Source: CALGFI01 sp963786805
Lineage (GTDB): Bacteria; Actinomycetota; UBA4738; HRBIN12
Assembly: GCA_963786805.1 (NCBI GenBank)
Contig: CAWBAK010000007.1
Coordinates: forward strand, 186,001-250,000
Direction of reading: 5' to 3'
Length of the DNA stretch: 64,000 nt
Below the pieces are notes generated by a model, which saw nothing but the letters and a program-made list of their open reading frames with translations, did not search any database and was not told the DNA's origin. Position 1 is the first letter of the stretch. Each line of letters starts with the position of its first letter. A program made the position numbers and the translations under genes. Positions 27,054 through 34,756 of this stretch are shown piece after piece.

Positions 27054-27911
27054 ATGCCCGTCGAGCGGTCCGTTTCCGCCGATGGGGTCTCCTTGCACGC
27101 TCGGGAGTGGCCCGGTGGGGACCGCTCGGCGCTCCTGGTTCACGGGCTGGCTTCGACCTCACGGATCTGGGATCTCGTGGCGCCGATGCTCGCGGACGCG
27201 GGGTTGCACACGGTCGCGTACGACCAGCGGGGGCACGGGCGGTCCGGCAAACCCCGGTCGGGCTACGGCTTCGACCGGACGGCCGCCGACGCCGCCGCGG
27301 TCGCGCGCGCGTTCGGCCTGAAGCGACCGGTCGTCGTCGGTCACTCGTGGGGCGCCAACGTCGTGCTCGAGCTCGCCGTCCGGCGGCCGCACCTCGTGAG
27401 CGGCGCGGTGCTGATCGACGGAGGCTTCCTCAACCTGCGCGACCGATTCGACTGGCCGACGGCGAGGGAGGTCCTCGCCCCACCGTCGTTCGCGGGAACG
27501 CCGGTCCACGAGTTCCTCCACGGCATCCGTCGCCATCTCGGCACGGCGTTGGAGGTCACGCCCGAGGTCGAGGCGGTCGTCCTGTCGCTCGTCCGCGTCG
27601 ATCGCGACGCGCGGATCCATCCGCGGCTGTCGCGCGCGAACCACCTCCGGATCCTTCGCGGGCTCTGGGAGCAGGACGCGCTGGGGCTCCTTCGGCGCGT
27701 CCGGGTGCCGACCCGGGTGCTCGCCGTTCGCTCCCCGCCGGATGCTTCCGGCCCTCCGGGCTTCCGAGAGCACAAGCAGCGTGCCGCCCGCCTGGTTCGG
27801 CAGATCGGCGATCCGGTGAGATTCGAGTGGATCGACGGGATCCACGACGTCCCCCTCCAGCGGCCGGACGCCGTCGCGCGCCGCATCCTGCGTTCGTCGC
27901 GCGGCTCGTAG
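27054..27911 (+). CDS. Alpha/beta hydrolase
   Basis: A 285-residue alpha/beta-hydrolase fold enzyme. The oxyanion motif is LLVHGLAS, the strand-3 motif DQRGHGRSGKP, and the nucleophile serine is in VVVGHSWGANV. The catalytic histidine is likely the one in DGIHDVPLQRPDAV near the C-terminus. The cap is small. It begins at a probable leaderless promoter and is divergent from the aldehyde dehydrogenase. The substrate cannot be named; an ester or epoxide is typical of the family. Confidence 0.85.
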   Translation: MPVERSVSADGVSLHAREWPGGDRSALLVHGLASTSRIWDLVAPMLADAGLHTVAYDQRGHGRSGKPRSGYGFDRTAADAAAVARAFGLKRPVVVGHSWGANVVLELAVRRPHLVSGAVLIDGGFLNLRDRFDWPTAREVLAPPSFAGTPVHEFLHGIRRHLGTALEVTPEVEAVVLSLVRVDRDARIHPRLSRANHLRILRGLWEQDALGLLRRVRVPTRVLAVRSPPDASGPPGFREHKQRAARLVRQIGDPVRFEWIDGIHDVPLQRPDAVARRILRSSRGS

Positions 27912-27923
27912 GATGGAGGAGTG

Positions 27924-28184
27924 ATGCTGTTCATCCTGGTTCTGATCCTCCTGGCCGCGGCGGCGGGGGTCCTCGGCGCCGTCCTGAAGGTCACGCTGAT
28001 CCTCGTGCTCTCGCTGGTCCTCTCCGTCGTAGTGCTGGCCTGGATCGGCGTGTGGTACGCGAAACGCCGGATGCGACAGTTCCAGCGCGACGTCGAGGTG
28101 CGGCTCGACCACGAACGCCGCCGGCGCGCGGCGTACGACCCTCGCGATGGGTGGAGCGGATCGCGACTCGGAGACGGCTCGTAG
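27924..28184 (+). CDS. Small single-pass or hairpin membrane protein
   Basis: An 86-residue protein I do not recognise. Residues 1-45 are almost entirely hydrophobic (one long or two short membrane spans) and are followed by a basic segment, YAKRRMRQFQRDVEVR, and an Arg-rich tail that should lie in the cytoplasm. The ATG at 27924 is preferred because GGAGG lies four bases before it; GTG 27921 is immediately upstream. It is 12 bases after the hydrolase gene and overlaps the possible start of the AlkD-like gene. Confidence 0.6.
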   Translation: MLFILVLILLAAAAGVLGAVLKVTLILVLSLVLSVVVLAWIGVWYAKRRMRQFQRDVEVRLDHERRRRAAYDPRDGWSGSRLGDGS

Positions 28185-28879
28185 CGGCCGGCTCCCTCGC
28201 GACGGCCGGCGTGGTCCTGAAGCAGTTGCAGGCGTCGGCCGACGGCTCTCGGCTCGAGGGGATGGGCCGCTTCGGGATCGACACCCGGAACGCGCTGGGT
28301 GTCACGGTGACGGAGCTTCGCGGCCTCGCTCGCCGGATCGGTCGAGATCACGACCTCGCGGCAGCCCTGTGGCAGTCCGAGATCCACGAGGCCCGCCTCC
28401 TCGCGACGATGGTCGACGAGCCATCGAGCGTCACCGAGGCGCAGATGGAGCGCTGGGTCTCCGACCTCACCTCGTGGGACCTGTGCGACCAGCTCTGCGG
28501 GAACCTGTTCGATCAGACGCCGTACGCGTTCGAGAAAGCCCTCGGATGGAGCCGCAGGGATGAGGAGTTCGTCAAGCGCGCAGGGTTCGCCTTGATGGCG
28601 ACGTCGGCCGTGCACCGCAAGGACGTGAGCGATGCCCGGTTCGAGGTCTTCCTCCCGGCGATCAGGGCCCAGGCGACGGACGAGCGCAACTACGTGAAGA
28701 AGGCGGTCTCGTGGGCGCTGCGCCAGATCGGGAAGCGCAGCCCGAGCCTCAACCGCAAGGCGATCGCGACGGCACGCGAGATCGAGCGGATCGATGCGCG
28801 GGCAGCCCGGTGGATCGCACGGGACGTGCTGCGCGAGCTCGAGAGCCCGGCGGTCCAGGATCGGCTTCGACCCCGCTAG
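28151..28879 (+). CDS. DNA alkylation repair protein (AlkD-like)
   Basis: A 242-residue HEAT-like repeat protein of the AlkD DNA-glycosylase family, which excises alkylated bases. Conserved segments are LRGLARRIGRDHDLAAALW, HEARLLATMV, SWDLCDQLCGNLFD, EEFVKRAGFALMA and NYVKKAVSWALRQIGKR. The Trp and Asp of SWDLCD match the catalytic pair region of AlkD. The start is uncertain: GTG 28151 lies inside the preceding gene, while GTG 28211 gives 222 residues closer to the family start. The stop shares CTAG with the convergent LLM gene. Confidence 0.82.
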   Translation: MERIATRRRLVAAGSLATAGVVLKQLQASADGSRLEGMGRFGIDTRNALGVTVTELRGLARRIGRDHDLAAALWQSEIHEARLLATMVDEPSSVTEAQMERWVSDLTSWDLCDQLCGNLFDQTPYAFEKALGWSRRDEEFVKRAGFALMATSAVHRKDVSDARFEVFLPAIRAQATDERNYVKKAVSWALRQIGKRSPSLNRKAIATAREIERIDARAARWIARDVLRELESPAVQDRLRPR

Positions 28880-29811
28880 AGCCCGAGGAGCGCCGGCGCC
28901 AGCTCGCGCAGTTGCGGCAGCGCGACGTCGTCCTCTTCCTCGGCAACGACCTGGACGCAGACATGATCGGCGCCGGCATCCAGGTGCTGACGGACCCGAG
29001 CCGCGATCTTGTCGACGTCGCCCCACGCGATCACCGCGTCGATCACGGCATCGCTGCCCTGACCGGCGAGATCGGCATCGGCCCACCCCATCCGCTTGAG
29101 ATTGTTCGCGTAGTTCGGCGTGCGAAGGTAATCGGCCGCGAACCGCCGAGCGATCGTCCTGGCCGCGGTTGGGTCCGACTCGAGCACCACCGTCTGCTCG
29201 ACGGCGAGCACCGGACCCGAGCCGAGACGCTGCCGGGCGAACGCGGTGTGTTCGACGGGGACGAAGTACGGATGCGCACCCAGAGATCGCTCGGCGGCGA
29301 GCTCGAGCATCCGAGGCCCGAGCGCCGCCAACACCATGCGCGGGTAGGCTTCGGGCTCCGGCGCCGAAGACGGCGCACGATCCATCGCCTCCAGGTACTC
29401 GCGCATCGTCGAGACCGGGCGCGAGTACTCCGACCCACGACGCGAGACCGAGAACGCGTGGCTCACCCCCAGCCCCAGCAGGAACCGGCCCGGGTACGCG
29501 TCGGTGAGCATCCGCCAACCGTTCGCGGTCGCGACCGCGTCTCGCGCCCAGATGCTCGCGATCCCGCTCGCGATCACGGCGCGTTCGGTCGAACGCAGCA
29601 GCCAGCCCGCATGAGAGAAGACCTCGCGGCTGTCGACGGACTCCGGGAACCAGATCGCGCCGTAGCCGAGGGACTCGATCTCGGCGGCCGCGTCCCGTTC
29701 CTCCGCGGCGGTCCGTGTCTCGAGCGTGAAGCTCCACGCTCCCACCCTGCCGAGGGACTTCCGGAGCGCGTCACGCTCCTGCCGAAGCTCGACGTCCGAC
29801 CCCGATTCCAT
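28876..29811 (-). CDS. LLM-class F420-dependent oxidoreductase
   Basis: A 311-residue luciferase-like TIM-barrel flavin/F420 oxidoreductase. The N-terminal AAEIESLGYGAIWFPES, the strand VIASGIASIWARDAV, the PGRFLLGLGVSH segment and the C-terminal VDKIAARVRQHLDAGADHVCVQVV match actinobacterial F420-dependent members. The cofactor assignment rests on this family pattern, not on a tested site. The last four bases overlap the AlkD-like gene end to end. The substrate is unknown. Confidence 0.82.
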   Translation of the reverse strand: MESGSDVELRQERDALRKSLGRVGAWSFTLETRTAAEERDAAAEIESLGYGAIWFPESVDSREVFSHAGWLLRSTERAVIASGIASIWARDAVATANGWRMLTDAYPGRFLLGLGVSHAFSVSRRGSEYSRPVSTMREYLEAMDRAPSSAPEPEAYPRMVLAALGPRMLELAAERSLGAHPYFVPVEHTAFARQRLGSGPVLAVEQTVVLESDPTAARTIARRFAADYLRTPNYANNLKRMGWADADLAGQGSDAVIDAVIAWGDVDKIAARVRQHLDAGADHVCVQVVAEEEDDVALPQLRELAPALLGL

Positions 29812-29848
29812 CGGGGTCGGACCCTATCAGGGGCTCTCGAGGAAACGA

Positions 29849-29880
29849 GAACGGGACTCCCCTCGCGGGGAGTCCCGTTC
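29849..29880 (-). terminator. Hairpin terminator after the MMPL gene
   Basis: A perfect 14-bp stem (arms 29849-29862 and 29867-29880, GAACGGGACTCCCC and its complement) with a TCGC loop lies 28 bases past the MMPL stop. A short T-containing stretch follows on the minus strand. Confidence 0.8.
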
Positions 29881-29908
29881 ACACGCTCACCTCGTGGACC
29901 GAAGGCGA

Positions 29909-32188
29909 TCAGCCTTCGTCGCGGGCACCGACCGGCTCGCCCTCGCGCGTCTCGGTGGATCCCGCAAGGGCGACCCCCGGCTCACGCGTCGGCTCGTGGC
30001 CCTCGATGTTCAGCTTCGGAAGCCACTGGAGCCACTTGGGCAGGTACCAGTTGCGATCGCCGAGCAGTCGCATCCCCGCGGGCACGAGGATGGTCCGGAC
30101 GATGGTCGCGTCCATGAAGACCGCGACCGCGAGCCCGAAGCCCATCTGCTGGAAGGCGCCGATCCGTCCCGCCGCGAAGCCGGCGAAGACCGCGACCATG
30201 ATGATCGCCGCGCCGGTGATGATCCCCGCGGTGGTCCGAAGCCCGTACGCCACCGCCTCCGTGTTGTCGCCGGTCTTGTCGTACTCCTCCCGGATCCGCG
30301 TCAGCAGGAACAGGTGGTAGTCCATCGACAGGCCGAACAGCACCGAGAACATCATCAGCGGCAGCCAGGCCTCGATCGATTCCACCTGCTGGAAGCTGAA
30401 CGGCAGGATGTCGTTGAAGAACCAGAGCCCGACGCCCTTCTGGAAGACGAGCGTCACGGCCCCGTACGCCGCGCCCACCGAGAGCAGGTTCAGCAGGATG
30501 GCCTTGATCGGCACGACGATCGAGCGGAAGACGACGGTCAGCAGGATGAACGAGAGACTGAGCACGAACACCAACACGATCCACTGGTACTGGTCGGCCA
30601 CGTCGAGGAAGTCGGTGAAGAAGGCGGTGTTCCCGCCGACGAAGACGTCGACTCCGCGTGCGTCCGCGAACGCCTCGGGCACCACCGTGCTCCGGAGCTC
30701 GCGGATCGCCTGGAAGGCCCCGTCGTCGGAGGGGTCACCGCTGAGGAACGCCTCGACGACCACGGCGGATCCGTCGGGTGCGGGCGTCACCTGCACCGTC
30801 GGTGCGAACACCCCGGTCTCGGCGAGGCCCTGCTGCAAGCGCTCGATGCCGGCCTGGACCTCCGGCGAGGAGGCCGGCGCGTCGATCACGATCCTGACCG
30901 GATCCGACGCGCCGCCGGCGAACTCCCGCTGCAGGAGCAGGAACGCGTCCTTGGACTCGAACTCGTTGGGGAGCTGGCTCGCGTTCTGGGACGTGCCGCG
31001 CTCCATCTGGAAGTAGAAGAAGCTCAGTCCGCCGAGGACCAGCACGCCCGCCACCAGGAAGACCACGGGTCGCGCCATGACGCCACGCGCCAACCGGTCC
31101 CACACGCCGCCCTTGGGATCGGGGTCGCTGTCCACACGTGCGCGCTTGGACAGCCGAGGCCAGTTGATCCGGTCCCCGAGCAGGGCCAAGATCGCCGGAA
31201 GCAGCGTCATCGAGGCCGCGATCGACGAGAGCGTGACGAGGATCGCGCCACCGGCCAGCGCGCGGAAGATCGTCGTCGGGATGATGAACATCCCGAGCAG
31301 GGCGAGCACCACCGTCAACCCGCTGAAGAACACGGCCCGGTTCGCCGTCGCCCCGGCTGCCCCGATGGCATCGAGCTTGTCGAAGCCCTTCTTCCGCTCC
31401 TCGCGGAAGCGAGACACGATGAACAACGAATAGTCGATGCCCACCGCAAGACCGATCATCGAGATCATGTTCGTGACGAAGAGGTTGAACTCGACGACCT
31501 GACCGATCAGCGCGACGAGCCCGATCGACACGATGATGGCGAACATCGCCATGACGATGGGGACGAGCGCCGCCACGATCGCGGCGAACACGATGACCAG
31601 CACGATGAGCGCGATCGCGATCCCGATGCCCTCGCCCCGGCGCAGATCCTCCTCGGCGAGTTTCGTGAAGTCGGCGAACAGCGTCGGGTTCCCGGCGACC
31701 TCGACGACGAACCCGTCACCCTCGACGTCGCGGGCAACCTCCCGGACCTGCTCCACGAACGTGTCGGTGTTGTCGACGAGCGGGACCGGGATCAGCGCGA
31801 AGTGCTGGCTCTGCGACACCAGCCCCGAAGCCGGCACCTGCTCGGGTGGAACATCGAGGTAGGACGTCGGAGGAGCCGCGATCACGTCGTCCCCGAGCGC
31901 CTCGATCGCGGATGTGAGCTCGGTGACCCGCTCCTGGAACGCCGGGTCATCGACCGTCAGCGTGTCGGAGCCCAGGACGAAGAACACGGTGTTCTCGTTC
32001 TGGTCCGCGCCCGGGAACTTCTCCGTGAGGAGGTTCTCGGCCTTCACCGACTCGGGCGAGTTGGTGAACTCGATGTCCTGGGTGAGGACGTCACCGAGGA
32101 GCGTCGAGCTCAGGTATCCCATCGCGGCGATGAAGACCAGCCAGATCCCGACGGTCCTCCACGGGTGGCGACTGCTGCTCCGCGCCAC
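29909..32188 (-). CDS. MMPL/RND-family transporter
   Basis: A 759-residue RND-superfamily protein of the MMPL group, which exports lipids or small hydrophobic molecules using the proton gradient. It has two repeats, each with an extracytoplasmic domain and a bundle of membrane helices. The first bundle includes GLAVGIDYSLFIVSRFREE, the second VLFGLSMDYHLFLLTRIREE; the central acidic residues (GIDY, SMDY) match the proton-relay positions. The GTG at 32188 follows GGAGAG. A TetR regulator is divergently encoded 167 bases away, and an imperfect palindrome lies in the gap. Confidence 0.9.
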   Translation of the reverse strand: MARSSSRHPWRTVGIWLVFIAAMGYLSSTLLGDVLTQDIEFTNSPESVKAENLLTEKFPGADQNENTVFFVLGSDTLTVDDPAFQERVTELTSAIEALGDDVIAAPPTSYLDVPPEQVPASGLVSQSQHFALIPVPLVDNTDTFVEQVREVARDVEGDGFVVEVAGNPTLFADFTKLAEEDLRRGEGIGIAIALIVLVIVFAAIVAALVPIVMAMFAIIVSIGLVALIGQVVEFNLFVTNMISMIGLAVGIDYSLFIVSRFREERKKGFDKLDAIGAAGATANRAVFFSGLTVVLALLGMFIIPTTIFRALAGGAILVTLSSIAASMTLLPAILALLGDRINWPRLSKRARVDSDPDPKGGVWDRLARGVMARPVVFLVAGVLVLGGLSFFYFQMERGTSQNASQLPNEFESKDAFLLLQREFAGGASDPVRIVIDAPASSPEVQAGIERLQQGLAETGVFAPTVQVTPAPDGSAVVVEAFLSGDPSDDGAFQAIRELRSTVVPEAFADARGVDVFVGGNTAFFTDFLDVADQYQWIVLVFVLSLSFILLTVVFRSIVVPIKAILLNLLSVGAAYGAVTLVFQKGVGLWFFNDILPFSFQQVESIEAWLPLMMFSVLFGLSMDYHLFLLTRIREEYDKTGDNTEAVAYGLRTTAGIITGAAIIMVAVFAGFAAGRIGAFQQMGFGLAVAVFMDATIVRTILVPAGMRLLGDRNWYLPKWLQWLPKLNIEGHEPTREPGVALAGSTETREGEPVGARDEG

Positions 32189-32228
32189 GACTCTCCGGGT
32201 TCAGCCTCATCTCGTCCCCCTGCGTCGG

Positions 32229-32245
32229 CCCGGGCCCTGCCCGGG
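32229..32245. promoter_or_regulatory. GC dyad in the MMPL/TetR divergent region
   Basis: CCCGGGC-CCT-GCCCGGG is a perfect 7-3-7 dyad 41 bases upstream of the MMPL start. It could be a regulator site or an RNA hairpin in the MMPL leader. Confidence 0.3.
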
Positions 32246-32261
32246 AAACTTACGGTATATG

Positions 32262-32297
32262 CTTACGGTGTACGCGAGTATAGGCGTACGATGTAAG
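32262..32297. promoter_or_regulatory. Candidate TetR operator
   Basis: CTTACGGTGTACGC (32262-32275) and GCGTACGATGTAAG (32284-32297) are inverted with 11 of 14 positions complementary and an 8-base spacer. A further partial copy, TTACGGTATA, precedes it near 32250. It lies in an AT-richer patch midway between the MMPL and TetR starts, as expected for a TetR operator. Confidence 0.5.
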
Positions 32298-32355
32298 GTG
32301 TCAACTCGGCCGTCCCGAGAACATTCCCACGGCCGGATGAACGAGAGAGGAACGA

Positions 32356-33057
32356 GTGGCCCGGACCGCACGGAACGACGCGCCCAAGGTACGCCGCCGG
32401 CCGCTCACGCGCGAACGCGTGATCGAGACCGCCCTTCGGCTGATGGACGCCGAGGGCCTGGACTCCGTGACCATGCGCCGGATCGGCCGCGAGCTCGGCG
32501 TCGAGGCGATGTCCCTGTACAACCACGTCGAGGACAAGGAAGACATCCTCGACGGCATCTGCGAGCGGGTCATGGCGGAGTTCGAGTTCCCCGATCCGGC
32601 CGGCGAGTGGGAGGAGACCTGCCGCAGCGGCGCTCGAGCGTGGCGCCGGCTGCTCCAGTCACACCCGGAGGTCATGCGCCTGTTCGCCGAGCAGCGGAGC
32701 CCGGCTCGCTCTCCGGACTCGATGCGGCCGATGGAGTTCGCGCTCCGCGTGTTGCAGGGGGCGGGCCTGTCCGACCGGGATACGGCCCAGGCGTTCCACG
32801 CGTTCGGGGGGTACATCCAGGGCTTCGTGATGATGGAGCTGGGCTCGATCGCCGGGGGCGCGGACGAGGGGCACCTGAAGATGCACCAGGAGCTCGCGGC
32901 ACGGCTTCCCGACGAGTTCGCCGTCCTGCAGGCCGTTTCGCCGCATTTCGCCGAGTGCTCGTCCGACGAGCAGTTCGAGTTCGGGCTCGACCTGCTGATC
33001 GCCGGCCTCCTCGAGAAGGTCCAGCGGGCGAAGGCCGGCTCGGGTACGAGGCCCTAG
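32356..33057 (+). CDS. TetR-family transcriptional regulator
   Basis: A 233-residue TetR repressor. The N-terminal helix-turn-helix covers about residues 18-65: RERVIETALRLMDAEG, VTMRRIGRELGVEAMSLYNHV. The remainder fits the TetR C-terminal type 1 ligand domain. The GTG at 32356 follows AGAGGA. It is divergent from the MMPL gene and most likely represses it and itself from the palindrome at 32262-32297. Its stop shares CTAG with the convergent aminotransferase-fold gene. Confidence 0.87.
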   Translation: MARTARNDAPKVRRRPLTRERVIETALRLMDAEGLDSVTMRRIGRELGVEAMSLYNHVEDKEDILDGICERVMAEFEFPDPAGEWEETCRSGARAWRRLLQSHPEVMRLFAEQRSPARSPDSMRPMEFALRVLQGAGLSDRDTAQAFHAFGGYIQGFVMMELGSIAGGADEGHLKMHQELAARLPDEFAVLQAVSPHFAECSSDEQFEFGLDLLIAGLLEKVQRAKAGSGTRP

Positions 33058-34235
33058 ACGAAGCCGAGCTCCCGGCCGACCCGGCCGAACACCGCGAGCG
33101 CCTCAGCGAGGTCGTCCTCACCGTGGTCCGCCGTCACGATCGTGCGGACCCTGGCTCGGCCCTGGGGCACGGTCGGGAACACGATCGCCGGCGTGAACAC
33201 GCCCTCTTCGAACAGGCGCTGCGCGAACCGCTGGGTCGCCGCCTCGTCGCCGGTGATCACGGGCGTGATCGGGGTCTCGCTCGTCCCCGTATCGAAGCCG
33301 AGGTCGTGCAGCCCGTCCTTGAACGTCTTCGTGTTCGTCCAGAGCCGCTCGAGCCGTTCGGGTTCGTCACGGATGATGTCGAGCGCCTCCAGACACGCTG
33401 CGACCACGGCCGGCGGCGCGCTCGTGGAGAACAGGAACGGCCGGCCTCGGTTCACGAGCCATTCGATCAGCGCATGCGGACCGGCGATGAACCCGCCGAG
33501 CACACCGATCGCCTTCGAGAGCGTTCCGACCTGGATGTCGACTCGGCCGTGCAGTCCGAAGTGGTCCACCGTCCCCGCTCCGCCGGCCCCGAGGACGCCG
33601 GACGCATGCGCGTCGTCGATCATCATGATCGCGCCTCGCCGCTCCGCCACCTCGACGAGATCGGGAAGCGGTGCGATGTCGCCGTCCATCGAGAACACGC
33701 CGTCGGTGACCAGCAGCTGATTGCGGCCGGGGCGCGCCGTCTCCTGCAGCAGGGCATCGGCGTGAGCGGCGTCCTTGTGCTCGAACACCTTGATCTCGGC
33801 GCGCGAGAGGCGCGCACCATCGATGATCGAGGCATGGTTCAGGCGGTCGCTCACGATCACGTCGTCCCGATCCAAGATGGCGGCGACGGTCCCGGCGTTC
33901 GCGGTGAAGCCGGACTGGAACATCAGCGCGTCCTCCGCGTGCTTGAACTCGGCGAACCGCCGCTCGAGCTCGCGATGCGAGGACATCGTGCCGGCGATCG
34001 ACCGGACGGCGCCCGTCCCGGCACCGAGCTCACCGGCCGCCTTCGCCGCGGCGGCGTTCATCCGCGGGTGGCTCGCGAGGCCGAGGTAGTTGTTCGATGC
34101 CAGATTGATCACCTCGCGCCCGTCGAACCGCGCGCGTGCGCCGGTGGGGCCTTCCAGGATCCGGGGCCGGATGGCGAGCCCCTGCTCCTCGAGCTCCGCG
34201 AGACGTTCCTTGAGGTAGTCGAGGCCTCCGGGCAT
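33054..34235 (-). CDS. kbl: Glycine C-acetyltransferase (2-amino-3-ketobutyrate CoA ligase)
   Basis: A 393-residue alpha-oxoamine synthase. Conserved parts: NLASNNYLGLASHP, GAVRSIAGTMSSHRELE, SDRLNHASIIDGARLS, DDAHASGVLGAGGAG, and the PLP lysine Lys241 in GTLSKAIGVLGG. Sequence alone does not fully separate Kbl from BioF, but a threonine 3-dehydrogenase gene lies nearby on the same strand, which makes the threonine-to-glycine assignment strong: it splits 2-amino-3-ketobutyrate with CoA to glycine and acetyl-CoA. The ATG at 34235 has no ribosome-binding site; a TAGCGT hexamer eight bases upstream suggests leaderless expression. Confidence 0.88.
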   Translation of the reverse strand: MPGGLDYLKERLAELEEQGLAIRPRILEGPTGARARFDGREVINLASNNYLGLASHPRMNAAAAKAAGELGAGTGAVRSIAGTMSSHRELERRFAEFKHAEDALMFQSGFTANAGTVAAILDRDDVIVSDRLNHASIIDGARLSRAEIKVFEHKDAAHADALLQETARPGRNQLLVTDGVFSMDGDIAPLPDLVEVAERRGAIMMIDDAHASGVLGAGGAGTVDHFGLHGRVDIQVGTLSKAIGVLGGFIAGPHALIEWLVNRGRPFLFSTSAPPAVVAACLEALDIIRDEPERLERLWTNTKTFKDGLHDLGFDTGTSETPITPVITGDEAATQRFAQRLFEEGVFTPAIVFPTVPQGRARVRTIVTADHGEDDLAEALAVFGRVGRELGFV

Positions 34236-34243
34236 CGCGCTCA

Positions 34244-34265
34244 ACGCTAGCGCATGCGATAGCGT
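34244..34265. promoter_or_regulatory. Back-to-back leaderless promoters for kbl and the DUF6941-like gene
   Basis: The two start codons are only 36 bases apart. TAGCGT occurs once on each strand: minus-strand 34249-34244, eight bases before the kbl ATG, and plus-strand 34260-34265, six bases before the ATG at 34272. Any -35 contacts of one promoter would overlap the other gene. Confidence 0.5.
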
Positions 34266-34271
34266 CGAGCG

Positions 34272-34745
34272 ATGGCCGGGATCGAGGTGGACGGGTTCCT
34301 CGCCGACTCGGTGGCGGCCGTCCAGGGCAAGCTGTACGCGCTCGGGGCGGGGTGGAACAGGATCCACGTCGCGCTGTTCCCCGCTCGTCACGATCGGATC
34401 GCCGTCGGGCTCCTGTTCCGGATCCTGCCCGGCACGCCGAACGAGCCTCGCCGCTTCGAGCTGCGCATCGAGGGTCCCGATGGTCTGGAGATCCAGCTCG
34501 GCACCGGACCGGACGGACGATCGGTCGGCCGCATCGGGGGGGAATTCACCGCGGGGGCCGCAGAGGAACAGATCGTTCCGATCGCGCTGAACCTGAACGG
34601 GATGCCGCTGCTTGCGCCGGGCGACTTCCGCATCATCGTGTCGCTGAACGAAGCCGATGTGAAGGTCCTTCCGTTCCGGGTGGAATCCCTCGCGAGCGCG
34701 CGGCCTTCCGAGGGGACGGCGACCGGCACGGCGGGCTACCTGTAG
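34272..34745 (+). CDS. DUF6941-like conserved protein
   Basis: A 157-residue protein with the look of the actinobacterial family I recall as DUF6941: FLADSVAAVQGKLYALGAGWN, then RHDRIAVGLLFRILPG, EQIVPIALNLNGMPL and DFRIIVSLNEADVKVLPFRV. It appears to be an all-beta protein with no signal peptide or membrane span. No function is known to me. It sits antisense between tdh and kbl, starting from a promoter that faces away from kbl and ending 11 bases from the tdh stop. Confidence 0.65.
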   Translation: MAGIEVDGFLADSVAAVQGKLYALGAGWNRIHVALFPARHDRIAVGLLFRILPGTPNEPRRFELRIEGPDGLEIQLGTGPDGRSVGRIGGEFTAGAAEEQIVPIALNLNGMPLLAPGDFRIIVSLNEADVKVLPFRVESLASARPSEGTATGTAGYL

Positions 34746-34756
34746 CCGCCGGGCGC

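Noticed and set aside
27107..28150. A long N-terminal extension of the AlkD-like protein through the hydrolase gene
   Set aside because: The extension is out of frame with the hydrolase and consists of Arg/Ala-rich shadow sequence; AlkD homology begins after about 28200.
29726..32296. Open frame of about 850 codons opposite the MMPL gene
   Set aside because: Antisense shadow of a clear MMPL transporter; no motif and a His/Arg/Asp-biased composition.
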